Assembly (NCBI RefSeq): GCF_021441885.1
Contig: NZ_CP090439.1
Coordinates: forward strand, 930,001 to 994,000
Length of the DNA stretch: 64,000 nt
Direction: 5' to 3'
From: Vibrio maritimus
GTDB taxonomy: Bacteria > Pseudomonadota > Gammaproteobacteria > Enterobacterales > Vibrionaceae
Shown: one piece after another, positions 18,049 to 27,377 of the stretch
How positions within the stretch are numbered: position 1 is the first letter of the stretch
Layout of the letters: the number at the start of each line of letters is the position of its first letter
Notes under the pieces: model-generated
Told to the model about the DNA's origin: nothing
Databases searched by the model: none
What the model saw: the letters and a program-made list of their open reading frames with translations, nothing else
Position numbers and translations under genes: made by a program

Positions 18049-18485
18049 CGAGCGCTCATCCTCAGTGCTGCTTTGATGTCAGTGCTACCGTCAGAAACAG
18101 TGCCATACCATGTCATACGCTCTTCAGCGCAAACGGGTAAAATGATTTCACCTTGATAAACGTCAGGTTTTATCATCTCTAACTGATACTTTGCTATGCC
18201 CATGTCCATTTCTTTGCCTTGCAGAGAGATAGACAATGTCTCGGCTTCAGAGTTAGGCCAAAATACATCGACCTTAATGGGCGTCAATGGCGTGACCCGC
18301 TGAGCATCGAGTTTAAGTTTTACACCTTGTTGCTCGCACACTTTTGAAGAGAGCATGCAATAGCTGCTCAGGTCGACATCGGCGTTTGGCGCGTGATTTA
18401 ACAGATTCGGTAAATAGAATCCCGCTCCTAGCGCAGCGGCGACGAGCAAGATTTTGATTTTATTGTTCAACGTAATGTTAACCAT
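18045..18485 (-). CDS. Membrane-anchored protein of the sco operon, unknown family
   Basis: 146 residues. One N-terminal hydrophobic span (about 9-26) is followed by a probable periplasmic beta domain. A Cys-Met pair (SSYCMLSSKVCEQQG) could bind copper or form a disulfide. I do not recognise the family. It is the first gene of the unit and overlaps sco by four bases, so translation is coupled and a role in copper delivery or oxidase assembly is likely by context only. Confidence 0.75.
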   Translation of the reverse strand: MVNITLNNKIKILLVAAALGAGFYLPNLLNHAPNADVDLSSYCMLSSKVCEQQGVKLKLDAQRVTPLTPIKVDVFWPNSEAETLSISLQGKEMDMGIAKYQLEMIKPDVYQGEIILPVCAEERMTWYGTVSDGSTDIKAALRMSAR

Positions 18486-18599
18486 AGAAAGAATCGTAAC
18501 CGCATCCTAACATATTCCGTTGCGGCATCTGTGCGGTAGTCCTAATTTTTGCCGTCTGTTAAACGACTTACACATTGCTGTTAGGCTGCTGCGCCAGCG

Positions 18600-19715
18600 T
18601 TAAGCATTGGCAAGACGTTTAGGTTGTGTATTTGAATGAGAGATCTTTCCTGCAAACCACCAAATCAACCAAGTTAATGGCGCACTCACAATTCCATCCA
18701 AAGCATAATGCCAACCCAGAGAAATCGAACCGATAAAAATCACTAGGGCGTACAACCAAAACACAATACCCAACGTGCGGTTGATGGCGTTCATCGTTAA
18801 TGCCATGAGCACAGCCATGGAGACATGCATACTTGGCATTGCGGAAATGCCACTGCCTAACATATCTTTGCCTTCAGAATACGCCAGCCACAAGTCTTGT
18901 TGGGTCTCGAGCGCAAATAGCCCCCAGCTATTGTGTTCAGTTAGCCAGGCATCTTGCTGCTGAAGCAGTTGCAAAAGAAGACCATAGCCATGATTGTCAT
19001 ATCCTAATTTAGACAAGAAGACCGGCCCTGCCGACGATAAGCACATTGCTAGTATCATGCCGAGTAAGGTCCACGATAGTAACCAGCTTAAGAAAAAACG
19101 TGTTCTTAGTGGCGATTTTGAGGATAGCAAAAAGTAGCAAACCATCCCCCACATCAAGAAAAACCAGAGGTTGTAGCAGAAATTGAGTGTGACGGTGATG
19201 TACGGAGAGTCAAGGAGCGTGTGGACAACCGTCCATGGCTCGTTTCCAGCAAACAGCCACACATCGAGTTGATGGAAGAGCAAGTCATACTGGAACGGAT
19301 GAATAATGGGAATTAGCCCTTTGAATGAGGAAAAGGCTGACATAAATATGCTAATCGCGGTAAGTAAGACAAAACTGGAGATGATCCTCGCCCGATATTG
19401 GTAGAGCAGTTTGATTTTGTTTACGTAGCATTGAATAGGGCTCTTTTCTCGGCGAAGCAGTAGAACAAAGAAGTAGCCGCTACCAGCAAGTGTCAGTGAT
19501 ATTGGTACTAGAACGTTGAGAGCTCGCATGTAAGAGAAAAACGACAGTTTTCCCGTGTAACCATACAGTGAAGAGAAGACAAAGGTGCACAACGTGACAG
19601 CTGCGATTAACAAATAGAGCTTAGCATCACTTCGAATGTCGTTAGCAATGTCATTGAGGTCGCGGCTTACTCGGTGGTTGAAATTGAAAAGATAGTGTGA
19701 TGAAGAGCGCGCCAT
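18600..19715 (-). CDS. PAP2-family membrane phosphatase (Aur1-like)
   Basis: 371 residues with six or more membrane spans. The PAP2 signature is seen in the C-terminal half: SGISAMPSMHVSMAV (catalytic-loop His) and GSISLGWHYALDG (second His). The layout, with extra N-terminal spans and a long luminal loop before the motif, resembles the inositolphosphotransferase/Aur1-like PAP2_3 subgroup. It probably dephosphorylates or transfers head groups of an envelope lipid. It is a single gene; substrate unknown. Confidence 0.83.
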   Translation of the reverse strand: MARSSSHYLFNFNHRVSRDLNDIANDIRSDAKLYLLIAAVTLCTFVFSSLYGYTGKLSFFSYMRALNVLVPISLTLAGSGYFFVLLLRREKSPIQCYVNKIKLLYQYRARIISSFVLLTAISIFMSAFSSFKGLIPIIHPFQYDLLFHQLDVWLFAGNEPWTVVHTLLDSPYITVTLNFCYNLWFFLMWGMVCYFLLSSKSPLRTRFFLSWLLSWTLLGMILAMCLSSAGPVFLSKLGYDNHGYGLLLQLLQQQDAWLTEHNSWGLFALETQQDLWLAYSEGKDMLGSGISAMPSMHVSMAVLMALTMNAINRTLGIVFWLYALVIFIGSISLGWHYALDGIVSAPLTWLIWWFAGKISHSNTQPKRLANA

Positions 19716-19886
19716 AAGAAAGTCTCTAAAATGCAGATAAAGTCATACCTCAAGGAGCCGAGCGATATTCATCCAGCATTATGTTCCTTGTCATTTGATA
19801 TGGTTGCATAATGCCTAGAACGGTGCAAATAAATCAACAAGATAGAGACCAGAGTAGGGTTTGAACTATTGTAGGTTGGAGCTTTT

Positions 19887-19908
19887 AAAGCTTCTTCCTT
19901 GAAGCTTT
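19887..19908. terminator. Hairpin after the beta-lactamase-fold gene
   Basis: 8-bp stem AAAGCTTC / GAAGCTTT with a six-base loop, 20 bases past the minus-strand gene stop. No good T-run follows, so the call as a terminator is weak. Confidence 0.4.
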
Positions 19909-19928
19909 GAATGTTTTCGAGTGATGTT

Positions 19929-21293
19929 TTATTTGTCAGCAAGTTGCTTAGCCGCAGAGCGCATTAATGCAGGTCCTTTATTTTCACCATAACCAGAGTG
20001 ATACGGGTTGGTAGAGAACATCACACCAACGAAGTCACGTTCGGGGTCAATGTATATCATTTGTCCTAAGTTGCCGCTTTTTGCAATTGCGCCATCGTCA
20101 TAGATGAAGTCAAATTGATAAGACTGCGTCGTCGACATCTCGTTAAAGGCACCGATTGAACTGGCTTGTTTTGTTGAACCTGCGTGGCTCTCAGCGTTGC
20201 CATTGCTTCGAATGATATCGAGTACCTCAGAAGTGACGACTTGTTCCGTCGCCACTGCTTTCCAACTTGGGGTAAACAGCGTGCCGAATCGAGCCTTGTC
20301 TTCTAATGTGGATAGCACTAACCCTAGCGCGATTGCTTTACCATCCGGTGCTAGGTTAAACATCATTGGCTGACGAGCGGTTGTCTTACTCCAGACTCGA
20401 TCTTCAAATACATGAGTAAACGTTTCGCCCTCTATGTTCTCGATCATTTGTGTCAAAATCATCGTGTTGATTGACGCATATCTGAATCGTTCTCCTGGTT
20501 TCTCACCAGGCAGCGCGTCGGTGTCTTTGGCAACACTAAGCCAAGTTTCTACTTCGCCCGTCGAGTGACGAGCAGAGCCTGTTATCGAGGCAAAGAAACG
20601 GACCACAGGTGAGTCGGGGTCAAGTATTGATTCAAGCTTTTCTTCGTTATCAAGGCCTGTCGTGTGATTCAATAAATCAAGAACGCTAACCTTATCCCAA
20701 ACGGTTCCGGATAGCTCTGGAACATAGTTGGTGATTGGTTTGCTAGTGTCGATTTTTCCTTCATAAACAAGCTGAGCAACAATCAGTCCGACAGTCGTTT
20801 TGGCAGACGATGCCCATACATGACGGTCGGTAGGCCTCATACCCGGATACGCCTCATAGACCACTTCTCCTTTGTGAATCAGCATAAATCCTTGAGTGCG
20901 AAAATCTGGTTCGGCTAAATAGTCTCTCATTGTCATTTCGCCCTTGGTATTGGTCTCAACCAAGAGGTTATCCAGTTCCTTATGAATGTTTCGTTTCAAC
21001 GCCTTGTATTCTTGATTCGGTGACGCTACAGCCGTTGGCATAAACTCATTCATGTAGGCGTTGTAGTAGAGTGCATGGTCGCCTCCCATCTGCCAATGAA
21101 AGTTGTTGAATTTGGCGCGAGCGGCATCGACAAATTCAGGGCTGAATGTCCCTTTGGCGGCTTCAACTGGCAATACGACTTGAGCCCCCTCCACCTTTAA
21201 TGCGGCTTCCACGGGATTATCAGTGGTGTTTTCTGAGGCGAACGCCACCGCTGAAAGCATAGAAGTGGCTAAAGCGATAAGCTTGAGTTTCAT
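19929..21293 (-). CDS. Secreted serine hydrolase of the beta-lactamase/DD-peptidase fold
   Basis: 454 residues with a signal peptide (MKLKLIALATSMLSAVAFA). The catalytic S-x-x-K is visible as Ser162-x-x-Lys165 (WASSAKTTVGLIV) and the tyrosine motif as Tyr272 (FRYASINTMIL). This is the class C / 6-aminohexanoate-dimer hydrolase (EstB, NylB) type fold. It could be an esterase, an amide hydrolase or a peptidase; nothing shows that it gives antibiotic resistance. It is divergent from an AraC-family gene that probably controls it. A leader ORF and a ribosome-site hairpin lie directly upstream. Confidence 0.85.
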   Translation of the reverse strand: MKLKLIALATSMLSAVAFASENTTDNPVEAALKVEGAQVVLPVEAAKGTFSPEFVDAARAKFNNFHWQMGGDHALYYNAYMNEFMPTAVASPNQEYKALKRNIHKELDNLLVETNTKGEMTMRDYLAEPDFRTQGFMLIHKGEVVYEAYPGMRPTDRHVWASSAKTTVGLIVAQLVYEGKIDTSKPITNYVPELSGTVWDKVSVLDLLNHTTGLDNEEKLESILDPDSPVVRFFASITGSARHSTGEVETWLSVAKDTDALPGEKPGERFRYASINTMILTQMIENIEGETFTHVFEDRVWSKTTARQPMMFNLAPDGKAIALGLVLSTLEDKARFGTLFTPSWKAVATEQVVTSEVLDIIRSNGNAESHAGSTKQASSIGAFNEMSTTQSYQFDFIYDDGAIAKSGNLGQMIYIDPERDFVGVMFSTNPYHSGYGENKGPALMRSAAKQLADK

Positions 21294-21300
21294 GTGAGAT

Positions 21301-21320
21301 CTCCTAATTGGATTTAGGAG
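21301..21320 (-). promoter_or_regulatory. Hairpin covering the ribosome site of the hydrolase gene
   Basis: CTCCTAA / TTAGGAG with six bases between. On the minus strand the downstream arm holds the AGGAG ribosome site that starts the hydrolase gene, so the hairpin would hide it. Confidence 0.5.
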
Positions 21321-21366
21321 AATTATTCTTTAAGAAGTGGTAACAGGTTAGGTCATTTGGTGACAT
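21304..21366 (-). CDS. Possible 20-residue leader peptide before the hydrolase gene
   Basis: An ATG preceded by AAAGGAGG (short three-base spacing) opens a 20-codon frame starting MSPNDLTCYHF. Its TAG stop lies inside the arm of the hairpin that hides the hydrolase ribosome site. A ribosome translating this leader would open the hairpin. This is inference from layout. Confidence 0.4.
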   Translation of the reverse strand: MSPNDLTCYHFLKNNSPKSN

Positions 21367-21430
21367 TTACCTCCTTTAGGTGTAGAACTATTAGTAAACG
21401 TTTTGCGTTAAGGAGCGGCTAGTAATCGTA

Positions 21431-22402
21431 ATGAAAGCGATACATAAAACACACCAAGTCTTAGTCACTTCTGCAAGCAATTTGCTGCCCTTTATCGATT
21501 ATTGTGACCAGCAGGGCTTAGAATGGCGCAGCAGTGCGAAAGAGTGTGGCTTGCCTATAGAGATGTTAATTCCAGATCAATGGTTGCCGACGAATGATGT
21601 GATGAGGTTTCTACACAAGCTCGATGTTCGCTATGGAGATAAAATAGGGTTCGACGTTGTGGGAAAAGCGACTCTCTCAATATTGTCACCAGGCCTTAAG
21701 CTACGTCTCCAGAACATCACCTCTTTAGAGCGGGCGATACAAGTGTTGCTTGATGAGATATCAACGCTTTCTAATCATGTGACGATCTGGGTTGAATATC
21801 GAGACTATAGCTGGTGGCTGTGTCATCGTAGCTGTTATCGTCCGCAGAATCTTGGTTTCGAACTTGCTGAGTGGTTTCGAACGCAGGCTTTAATCCATTT
21901 TTGCCAGCAGTTGCTAGGAGAAGACTGGAATCCCAATGAGTCTAAATTGGTATCAAGCAACTCGAGAAACAGAAACCTCCCACCTCGATTTGGGCAAATC
22001 ACCTTAGATTGTGAGTACGGGGCAATTCAAGTTCCCCTCGACACGCACTATCGCCCATTGCAGGTCGACGTTGCCAAGCCAGATTGGTTTGAATCGGTAT
22101 CGACTCTGATAGCAAGTTACTCCTGTTTGCCCTGGTTTAATATAGATTGGTTTGCAGAGGCGCTTGGAATGACGCGACGGACACTACAGCGTAATCTAAA
22201 AGCACGTGGTTTGGTGTTCAAGCAGATGAAAGAGCAAGCGCGTTTAAATAAGGCGAAAGAGCTGCTGGCCAGCACTGACTTATCAGTGGCAGAAATCAGC
22301 TGGCAGGTGGGATATACCGACTTGAGTAATTTCAATCGAGCCTTTAAAAAACAGGTGGGAATGACGGCACCAAACTATCGTAACTCTTTATTATCAAAAT
22401 AA
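21431..22402 (+). CDS. AraC-family regulator with arabinose-binding-like N-terminus
   Basis: 323 residues. The C-terminal 100 residues carry the double helix-turn-helix (MTRRTLQRNLKARGLVFKQ and VAEISWQVGYTDLSNFNRAFKK). The N-terminal 190 residues match the Arabinose_bd/OruR-type domain (LRLQNITSLERAIQVLL; WLCHRSCYRP) rather than the sugar-cupin of AraC itself. It is divergent from the secreted hydrolase gene and probably controls it. The inducer is unknown. Confidence 0.87.
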   Translation: MKAIHKTHQVLVTSASNLLPFIDYCDQQGLEWRSSAKECGLPIEMLIPDQWLPTNDVMRFLHKLDVRYGDKIGFDVVGKATLSILSPGLKLRLQNITSLERAIQVLLDEISTLSNHVTIWVEYRDYSWWLCHRSCYRPQNLGFELAEWFRTQALIHFCQQLLGEDWNPNESKLVSSNSRNRNLPPRFGQITLDCEYGAIQVPLDTHYRPLQVDVAKPDWFESVSTLIASYSCLPWFNIDWFAEALGMTRRTLQRNLKARGLVFKQMKEQARLNKAKELLASTDLSVAEISWQVGYTDLSNFNRAFKKQVGMTAPNYRNSLLSK

Positions 22403-22505
22403 TTATTTGTTACATGTCGACATCTTGTTGAATGAAAACTGTCACAAATTCGACATCTTGTCTTCCTAGTATTGCCTGACTTTTCAATTCACCTCAGGAC
22501 AAAAT

Positions 22506-23516
22506 ATGAAACTCTCAGTAATCGCATTGTCTTTGCTGGCTGCTACATCGGCACACGCGGCACTCGATCTCTATGAACCATCGAACAATGAAACGGACAA
22601 CTTGGTTTGGGTTGGTCACATGAGCCCAGATACAGACACGGTTTCTGCCGCTATGATGGCTGCTCATATCTATGGAGGCAAAGCAACGGTTGCAGAAGAC
22701 ATCAATCCAGAAAGTACCTTTGTTCTGAACTACTGTAATGCCGAAAAGCCAGAGATTGTTGCTGATTACTCCAGCTATCAAGTAGGTCTGGTCGATTTCA
22801 ATCAACGCACGCAGCTAGCACCAAGCATCAACACCGAGTCGATTGTTGCCGTCATCGACCACCATGCTATTGGTGGAGCGCCGATTAATTCTTCGCAGCT
22901 TGTTTCAATGGATATTCGTGCTTGGGGCTCAACGGCAACTATCCTTGCTGCGAATGCTGAGCAACTAGGTGTTTCACTTTCTAAGCCGGTTGCCTGCGCG
23001 GGTCTTGGTGCTATTTTGTCAGATACCGTTGTATTTCAGTCGGCAACGACCACAGATTACGACCATCACTTTGCTCAAAAGTTAGCGAAGATCGCTGGCG
23101 TTGAAGATATTGAAGACTTTGGTCAGCAGATGCTAGTGGCCAAGTCGGATCTCAGCCATCTTCCAGCCGCTTCAATCTTGACAATGGATTACAAGAACTT
23201 CGAATACGGTGGTAAAAAAGTAGGTATCGGCGTTGCTGAAACCTTAACAGCGCAACAGCTTATTGATCGTAAAGATGAGCTACTGGAAGCGATGGCTGAG
23301 TACAAGAAGGCACAGAACCTCGATCACTTGTTCTTCTCCATCACAGATACAAAGAACAAACGTGCCAATATCATCTGGGGAGATGATGTTGAGAAGCAGA
23401 TCCTGAGTCAAGCATTTGATACAACAGTGACGGGTGACATGTTAACTCTTGATGGTGTTACATCTCGTAAACGTCAGATTGGACCGGCAATCCAAAACTC
23501 TATTGAGCAGATGTAG
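22506..23516 (+). CDS. Family II (Mn-dependent) inorganic pyrophosphatase with signal peptide
   Basis: 336 residues. The DHH-family motifs appear in order: GHMSPDTDTVSAAM (usual GHxNPDTDS), VDFNQ (usual VDHNE), DHHAIGG, SDTVVFQS, and SRKRQIGP at the C-terminus. The enzyme would split pyrophosphate with Mn/Co at a two-metal site. Unlike cytosolic family members it begins with a clear signal peptide (cleavage near AHA-AL, residue 18), so it is probably periplasmic. The Phe for His change in the VDHNE motif may alter activity. It is transcribed alone with a hairpin after it. Confidence 0.85.
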   Translation: MKLSVIALSLLAATSAHAALDLYEPSNNETDNLVWVGHMSPDTDTVSAAMMAAHIYGGKATVAEDINPESTFVLNYCNAEKPEIVADYSSYQVGLVDFNQRTQLAPSINTESIVAVIDHHAIGGAPINSSQLVSMDIRAWGSTATILAANAEQLGVSLSKPVACAGLGAILSDTVVFQSATTTDYDHHFAQKLAKIAGVEDIEDFGQQMLVAKSDLSHLPAASILTMDYKNFEYGGKKVGIGVAETLTAQQLIDRKDELLEAMAEYKKAQNLDHLFFSITDTKNKRANIIWGDDVEKQILSQAFDTTVTGDMLTLDGVTSRKRQIGPAIQNSIEQM

Positions 23517-23531
23517 CTTCGGAAAAACGGT

Positions 23532-23553
23532 AAGGGATACGCGAGTATCCCTT
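23532..23553. terminator. Hairpin terminator after the pyrophosphatase gene
   Basis: 9-bp perfect stem AAGGGATAC / GTATCCCTT with a GCGA loop, between convergent genes. The T-run is weak. Confidence 0.6.
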
Positions 23554-23582
23554 GTTAGCAAAACGATATCTGCATTATCGGA

Positions 23583-23978
23583 TTACTCTCGATTTCGCTC
23601 TTGATACTCTCTCGGAGACATACTAGTGCACTTTTTGAAGGTATTAGAAAAGGTTGCCACGCTCTCGTAGCCAACTGCCAAACACACGTCGGTGATGGTG
23701 CGGCCTTGTTTTAGATACAGTTTTGCCTTAGAGATACGCATGTCTCTTAGGTAGTTGCGAGGTGTCACACCGTAGAGTTGTTTGAAGACTCTGATGTAGT
23801 GGAAGCGCGACATAAATGCGGCTTTGGCGAGATCATCCAGATCGATACTCTCGGCATGGTGGGCCTCCATGAAGGCTTTTGATTGTCTGATGAGCGTGGT
23901 CTTTCTGGCAGGCATTGAATGCTCTTTGTAGATACGCTCGATCTCTAGTTCATAATACGTTTTCTTTTTACCAGGCAT
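23583..23978 (-). CDS. Small AraC-type DNA-binding protein
   Basis: 131 residues, almost only the AraC C-terminal DNA-binding domain: LDDLAKAAFMSRFHYIRVFK for the first helix-turn-helix and ITDVCLAVGYESVATFSNTFKK for the second. No effector domain is present. It is of the SoxS/MarA-like size class. It lies 60 bases before the VOC-protein gene's stop, both on the minus strand; with the VOC gene upstream they could be co-transcribed. Confidence 0.83.
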   Translation of the reverse strand: MPGKKKTYYELEIERIYKEHSMPARKTTLIRQSKAFMEAHHAESIDLDDLAKAAFMSRFHYIRVFKQLYGVTPRNYLRDMRISKAKLYLKQGRTITDVCLAVGYESVATFSNTFKKCTSMSPREYQERNRE

Positions 23979-24038
23979 CTTATTGTCGCCAAAGTTTTGG
24001 TAGACGAGGCTTTCTCCTCGCCTGTTTTGAGAGATGAG

Positions 24039-24425
24039 CTAAAGCATCTGCATGATCTGAATGTAGTTACCACAGGTGTCATCAAGCACCGCGATGATAA
24101 CGTTACCTACTTCGCGTGGGGCAACAGAGAACTCGACCCCAAGAGCGAGTAGCCGCTCATATTCCTCGTTGATGTCCTCAACGGAAAATGAAGTCCAAGG
24201 GATCCCGGCCTCTTTTAGTGATGTTTGGTACTGTTTCGCCGGTTCGAATGCCATCGGCTCGAGTAGCAGTTCAACCCCAGATTGCTCTTGGGGTGATACC
24301 ACGGTTAACCATTTATGCTCGCCGAGAGGAACCTCAGTCTTCTTGATAAAGCCTAGTACATCGGTGTAAAAGGCAAGTGCTTTGTCTTGGTCTTGTACAG
24401 GAACGCTGGTGATGCAGATTTTCAT
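24039..24425 (-). CDS. VOC (glyoxalase/bleomycin resistance) fold protein
   Basis: 128 residues from MKICITSVPVQDQ; a frame extension to 24458 lacks a better ribosome site. The two beta-alpha-beta-beta-beta modules of the VOC fold are visible (QDQDKALAFYTDVLGF; AVLDDTCGNYIQIMQ), with Glu/Asp and His candidates for a metal. Possible lactoylglutathione-lyase-like or antibiotic-binding role; no substrate can be assigned. The AraC-type gene follows it. Confidence 0.8.
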   Translation of the reverse strand: MKICITSVPVQDQDKALAFYTDVLGFIKKTEVPLGEHKWLTVVSPQEQSGVELLLEPMAFEPAKQYQTSLKEAGIPWTSFSVEDINEEYERLLALGVEFSVAPREVGNVIIAVLDDTCGNYIQIMQML

Positions 24426-24517
24426 TTGATAGTTACCCTTGTTATCTGGAATAAGCAAAGCATAGTCAGACTAGCACGAGAAAACTTGTTCCAGATTGCT
24501 CGATTTTGTCGTTGAGG

Positions 24518-24967
24518 TTATTTGTCACATAGCTGTTTCGCAAAGTGAATCTTACTGTTATCAACGCTTCCATTGTCTTCGTAACCGGAAATCTTATAAC
24601 CGGATGAAAGTAGCAGCTGCAGCATAGCAGGGAAGCGGTTCATAGACTTAACGCTGATCGCTCGGTAGCCCTGCGCAAGTGCCCATGCCTCTTGCTGCTC
24701 TCTTAACTCGGTTGCGATACCCAGTTTACGGTAATCGATAGAAACACCGCCGAGCCAACTGTAGAACACGCTCTTTGACAGTTCATAGCCAATTTTGTAA
24801 GCGATGGGCTTGTTGTTGTGGGCAGCGATTAACACGAGGTGCTTTTTGTCTTTCAAACGCTCGGTGAGTTTTTCTTTTGGTGTTTTTTGCACAAACTCAG
24901 GAATGGAGCCGTCGACAATTAGGGCGTCGTCTATGGTGCCGATATAAAAATCAAATTTCATTTTCAT
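24518..24967 (-). CDS. GNAT-family N-acetyltransferase
   Basis: 149 residues from MKMKFDFYIG, which overlaps the LysR gene stop by four bases; an upstream in-frame ATG at 25015 lies inside lysR. The acetyl-CoA site of the family is visible as YRKLGIATELREQQEAWA. The substrate is unknown. It is the last gene of an mdtL-lysR-gnat unit, so it may modify a compound connected with the exporter. Confidence 0.8.
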   Translation of the reverse strand: MKMKFDFYIGTIDDALIVDGSIPEFVQKTPKEKLTERLKDKKHLVLIAAHNNKPIAYKIGYELSKSVFYSWLGGVSIDYRKLGIATELREQQEAWALAQGYRAISVKSMNRFPAMLQLLLSSGYKISGYEDNGSVDNSKIHFAKQLCDK

Positions 24968-25929
24968 TGTTGTTCTCTGTCGCGATAGAGCGATCTTATG
25001 GTCTCTTTTAGCCAACGGATTTTGGCATTGTGGGCATTGCGTTTATGCCAAATCATCGTAAATGGAATAAGTAGCTTCTCTTGGTGTTCTTCATTTACAG
25101 GAATAGGCAATGACGTTAGCTCTGGGTGAAGACGCGAAACGTAGTGCTCACAGTATTTAGGCGCTGTTGTTACCATATCGTGATTCGGCTGGGCAGCCAT
25201 GTACAGAGACTGCTCGAAGCTTGCCATAGTGAGAGAGACATTACGCTCTCTACCTAACTCAGTGAGCACTTCATCCAGTGCCCATTTCTCACTTTTTTCC
25301 CATACCGTATTGATGTGCGGGTAGGAGAGAAAACTCTCTAGATCCCATTCTTGCTGAAAAGCTGGATGGTCACGACGTAGATAGACTTGAGGCAGTTCAG
25401 AAAACAGCGCTTCAAAGTCGATGAAGTAGGGGAGTAGGTCTACCGACTCCTTCGAACGTGGATGACTTTCTCGCCCTGTAAATCCAATATCGGCGTCACC
25501 ACGAATGATGGCTTCTAGTGAGTCATAGTCCCAGTTGCTAGTTTTTACTTTTGCATCAGGGTAGCGCTCTTGTATAAGAGGCAGCAACTCATTCAGCATG
25601 GTAAGCAGGAGCGGGGACTCTACCATTAAGTTAAAGCTCAGCCCTTTGGTGGAGCCCTCACTGCGCTTTTCTAGAATTTGTCCACCCATCTGAAACCAAT
25701 CGCTAAGCTCGTGTTCCATGCTTTGCACCACAGGTGTTGGAACCAGCCCATTCGGGGTTTTAATGAATAGTGGGTCATCGAACCAATCTCGCAGCTTGCC
25801 TAATGATTTGCTCACCGTGGATGGGGTGACATTAAGCTTTTTCGCGGCTTTAGACACGCTGCGTTCCTGTAGTAACAGTTGCAGCGTGGTGAGCAAGTTA
25901 AGATCAAGTCGAGTAGTGGCTTTCTTCAT
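24964..25929 (-). CDS. LysR-family regulator
   Basis: 321 residues. The N-terminal winged helix (residues 7-65: SVSKAAKKLNVTPSTVSKSLGKL) is standard LysR, followed by the periplasmic-binding-like effector domain. Its start lies 26 bases inside the mdtL 3' end, so the two are translationally linked. This arrangement, with the regulator downstream of its target rather than divergent, suggests autoregulation with the transporter. Effector unknown. Confidence 0.88.
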   Translation of the reverse strand: MKKATTRLDLNLLTTLQLLLQERSVSKAAKKLNVTPSTVSKSLGKLRDWFDDPLFIKTPNGLVPTPVVQSMEHELSDWFQMGGQILEKRSEGSTKGLSFNLMVESPLLLTMLNELLPLIQERYPDAKVKTSNWDYDSLEAIIRGDADIGFTGRESHPRSKESVDLLPYFIDFEALFSELPQVYLRRDHPAFQQEWDLESFLSYPHINTVWEKSEKWALDEVLTELGRERNVSLTMASFEQSLYMAAQPNHDMVTTAPKYCEHYVSRLHPELTSLPIPVNEEHQEKLLIPFTMIWHKRNAHNAKIRWLKETIRSLYRDREQQ

Positions 25930-27103
25930 ACTGAGGCGATGATGTTGGTTTTGGTATCCATGATATTAGAGCTAAGCAAACTATGCTAGTTAGCGCCAAT
26001 ATAGCGATCAGAGCATACAGTGCACTGACGCCTATTATGCCCATTAACCAAATATAAAACGCAGAGGTACAGACCTGACTCACACCGAGTATGGAACTTG
26101 CTACACCTGCACGCTGTGAGTAGGGGCTCAGTGCTTGGCTCATGGTCACGCCAAATCCTATCGAGAATGCGGCGCAGATCAGTCCGAAGCTAATGAAATA
26201 GCCAACCGTATTCACATCGTAACGACTAACTAGAACAAGCGTTGCTGCCGCAATAGCAAATAGACTCTGTGAGGTGATAATAAGTGTGCGCTCACGAAAA
26301 AACGTCAAAGCGAGTGGCGCTGAAAATGATGTGATCATACTAACCAGCGCAGTCATTGCCATTACCGAAGAATATCCCCCACGATCTAATTTAAGTGTTC
26401 CCATCATCAACATTGGCGATACGTTGACGTAGGTGAGGATGACGGTACAGCTTAATGACGCGATGATGACGCGACTAACGAAAAATCGACTCAAAAAGCG
26501 TTCATGGTGAGATTGAGGGCCGCTCCCACTTATGGACTTGGATATTTCTCCCGTTGCCTTAGTTTCCTTAAGTAGCAACAGTGAAAGTAAACACACCAAA
26601 ACCCCCATGCCTGCCATTGTGGTAAACAAGCTCTGCCAAGGAAACTTCAGCATAATTAGGTGACCTACTACGGGCGCTATGACAGGAACGATACAGGTGA
26701 TGCCATTAATCATCGACAGAACCTTGGCTCGACGTTTGTCATCCAATGTGTCGCGTAGTATGGCGAATGCGACAACATAGCAAGAGCCAGCACCGATACC
26801 TTGAGCAAACCTTGCGGCGAGGAAAGTGCTCACTTGCTCGGCAGCGCCTCCCATCAGCGAGGCTCCGACAAATATGGTGGCCCCTGCTATCGCCATTGGC
26901 TTTCTTCCCAATGAGTCAGACAGTTTTCCTGCTAGTAGCATTGTCGTTGCCATCCCCGCTAAATAGATGGAAAAGGCGATATGAAGTTGAGACTCCGTTG
27001 CACTGAGGTCTGCGGAGATTTGTGGTAGCCCAACTAGATAAAGATCGATGGCGGTTGGATAGAGCAGAACCAGCGCGAAGCTGCAAATAAGAAACTTTAA
27101 CAT
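25904..27103 (-). CDS. mdtL: MFS multidrug exporter MdtL
   Basis: 399 residues and twelve predicted spans. The N-terminus (FLICSFALVLLYPTAIDLYL) and the block YVVAFAILRDTLDDKRRAKV match E. coli MdtL closely, as does the whole DHA1 Bcr/CflA pattern. MdtL expels hydrophobic drugs such as chloramphenicol with protons. It overlaps the lysR gene that follows and leads the mdtL-lysR-gnat unit. The 274-base gap upstream faces the phosphohexomutase gene and holds both promoters. Confidence 0.92.
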   Translation of the reverse strand: MLKFLICSFALVLLYPTAIDLYLVGLPQISADLSATESQLHIAFSIYLAGMATTMLLAGKLSDSLGRKPMAIAGATIFVGASLMGGAAEQVSTFLAARFAQGIGAGSCYVVAFAILRDTLDDKRRAKVLSMINGITCIVPVIAPVVGHLIMLKFPWQSLFTTMAGMGVLVCLLSLLLLKETKATGEISKSISGSGPQSHHERFLSRFFVSRVIIASLSCTVILTYVNVSPMLMMGTLKLDRGGYSSVMAMTALVSMITSFSAPLALTFFRERTLIITSQSLFAIAAATLVLVSRYDVNTVGYFISFGLICAAFSIGFGVTMSQALSPYSQRAGVASSILGVSQVCTSAFYIWLMGIIGVSALYALIAILALTSIVCLALISWIPKPTSSPQYEESHYST

Positions 27104-27377
27104 GAAAACCTCACTGTAAACGGTAACCAGATTTTAGTGAGTGGTACTCGGTTACACGAGTGAGCAATGCGACAACGGTAATGTCCGTTTTCGACATACT
27201 GTCTTTGTCGTGAGTGACTTGAAGTCTCTTTGACTATGCTCTTTATAAAGCAAACTGTATTTTATCGGTTGCCCTCTCTAAAATGAGAGTAGTTTTCATT
27301 TACACTTAAGGAGTAACGAAAGAAAATTAAGAATGATGGCAGATCGATGAAGATGCCACGAAAAAGGAAGGGTAACT

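Noticed and set aside
19929..21293. Antibiotic-resistance beta-lactamase
   Set aside because: The S-x-x-K and Tyr motifs show the fold only; the length and flanking sequence fit the esterase/amide-hydrolase branch as well, so no resistance is claimed.
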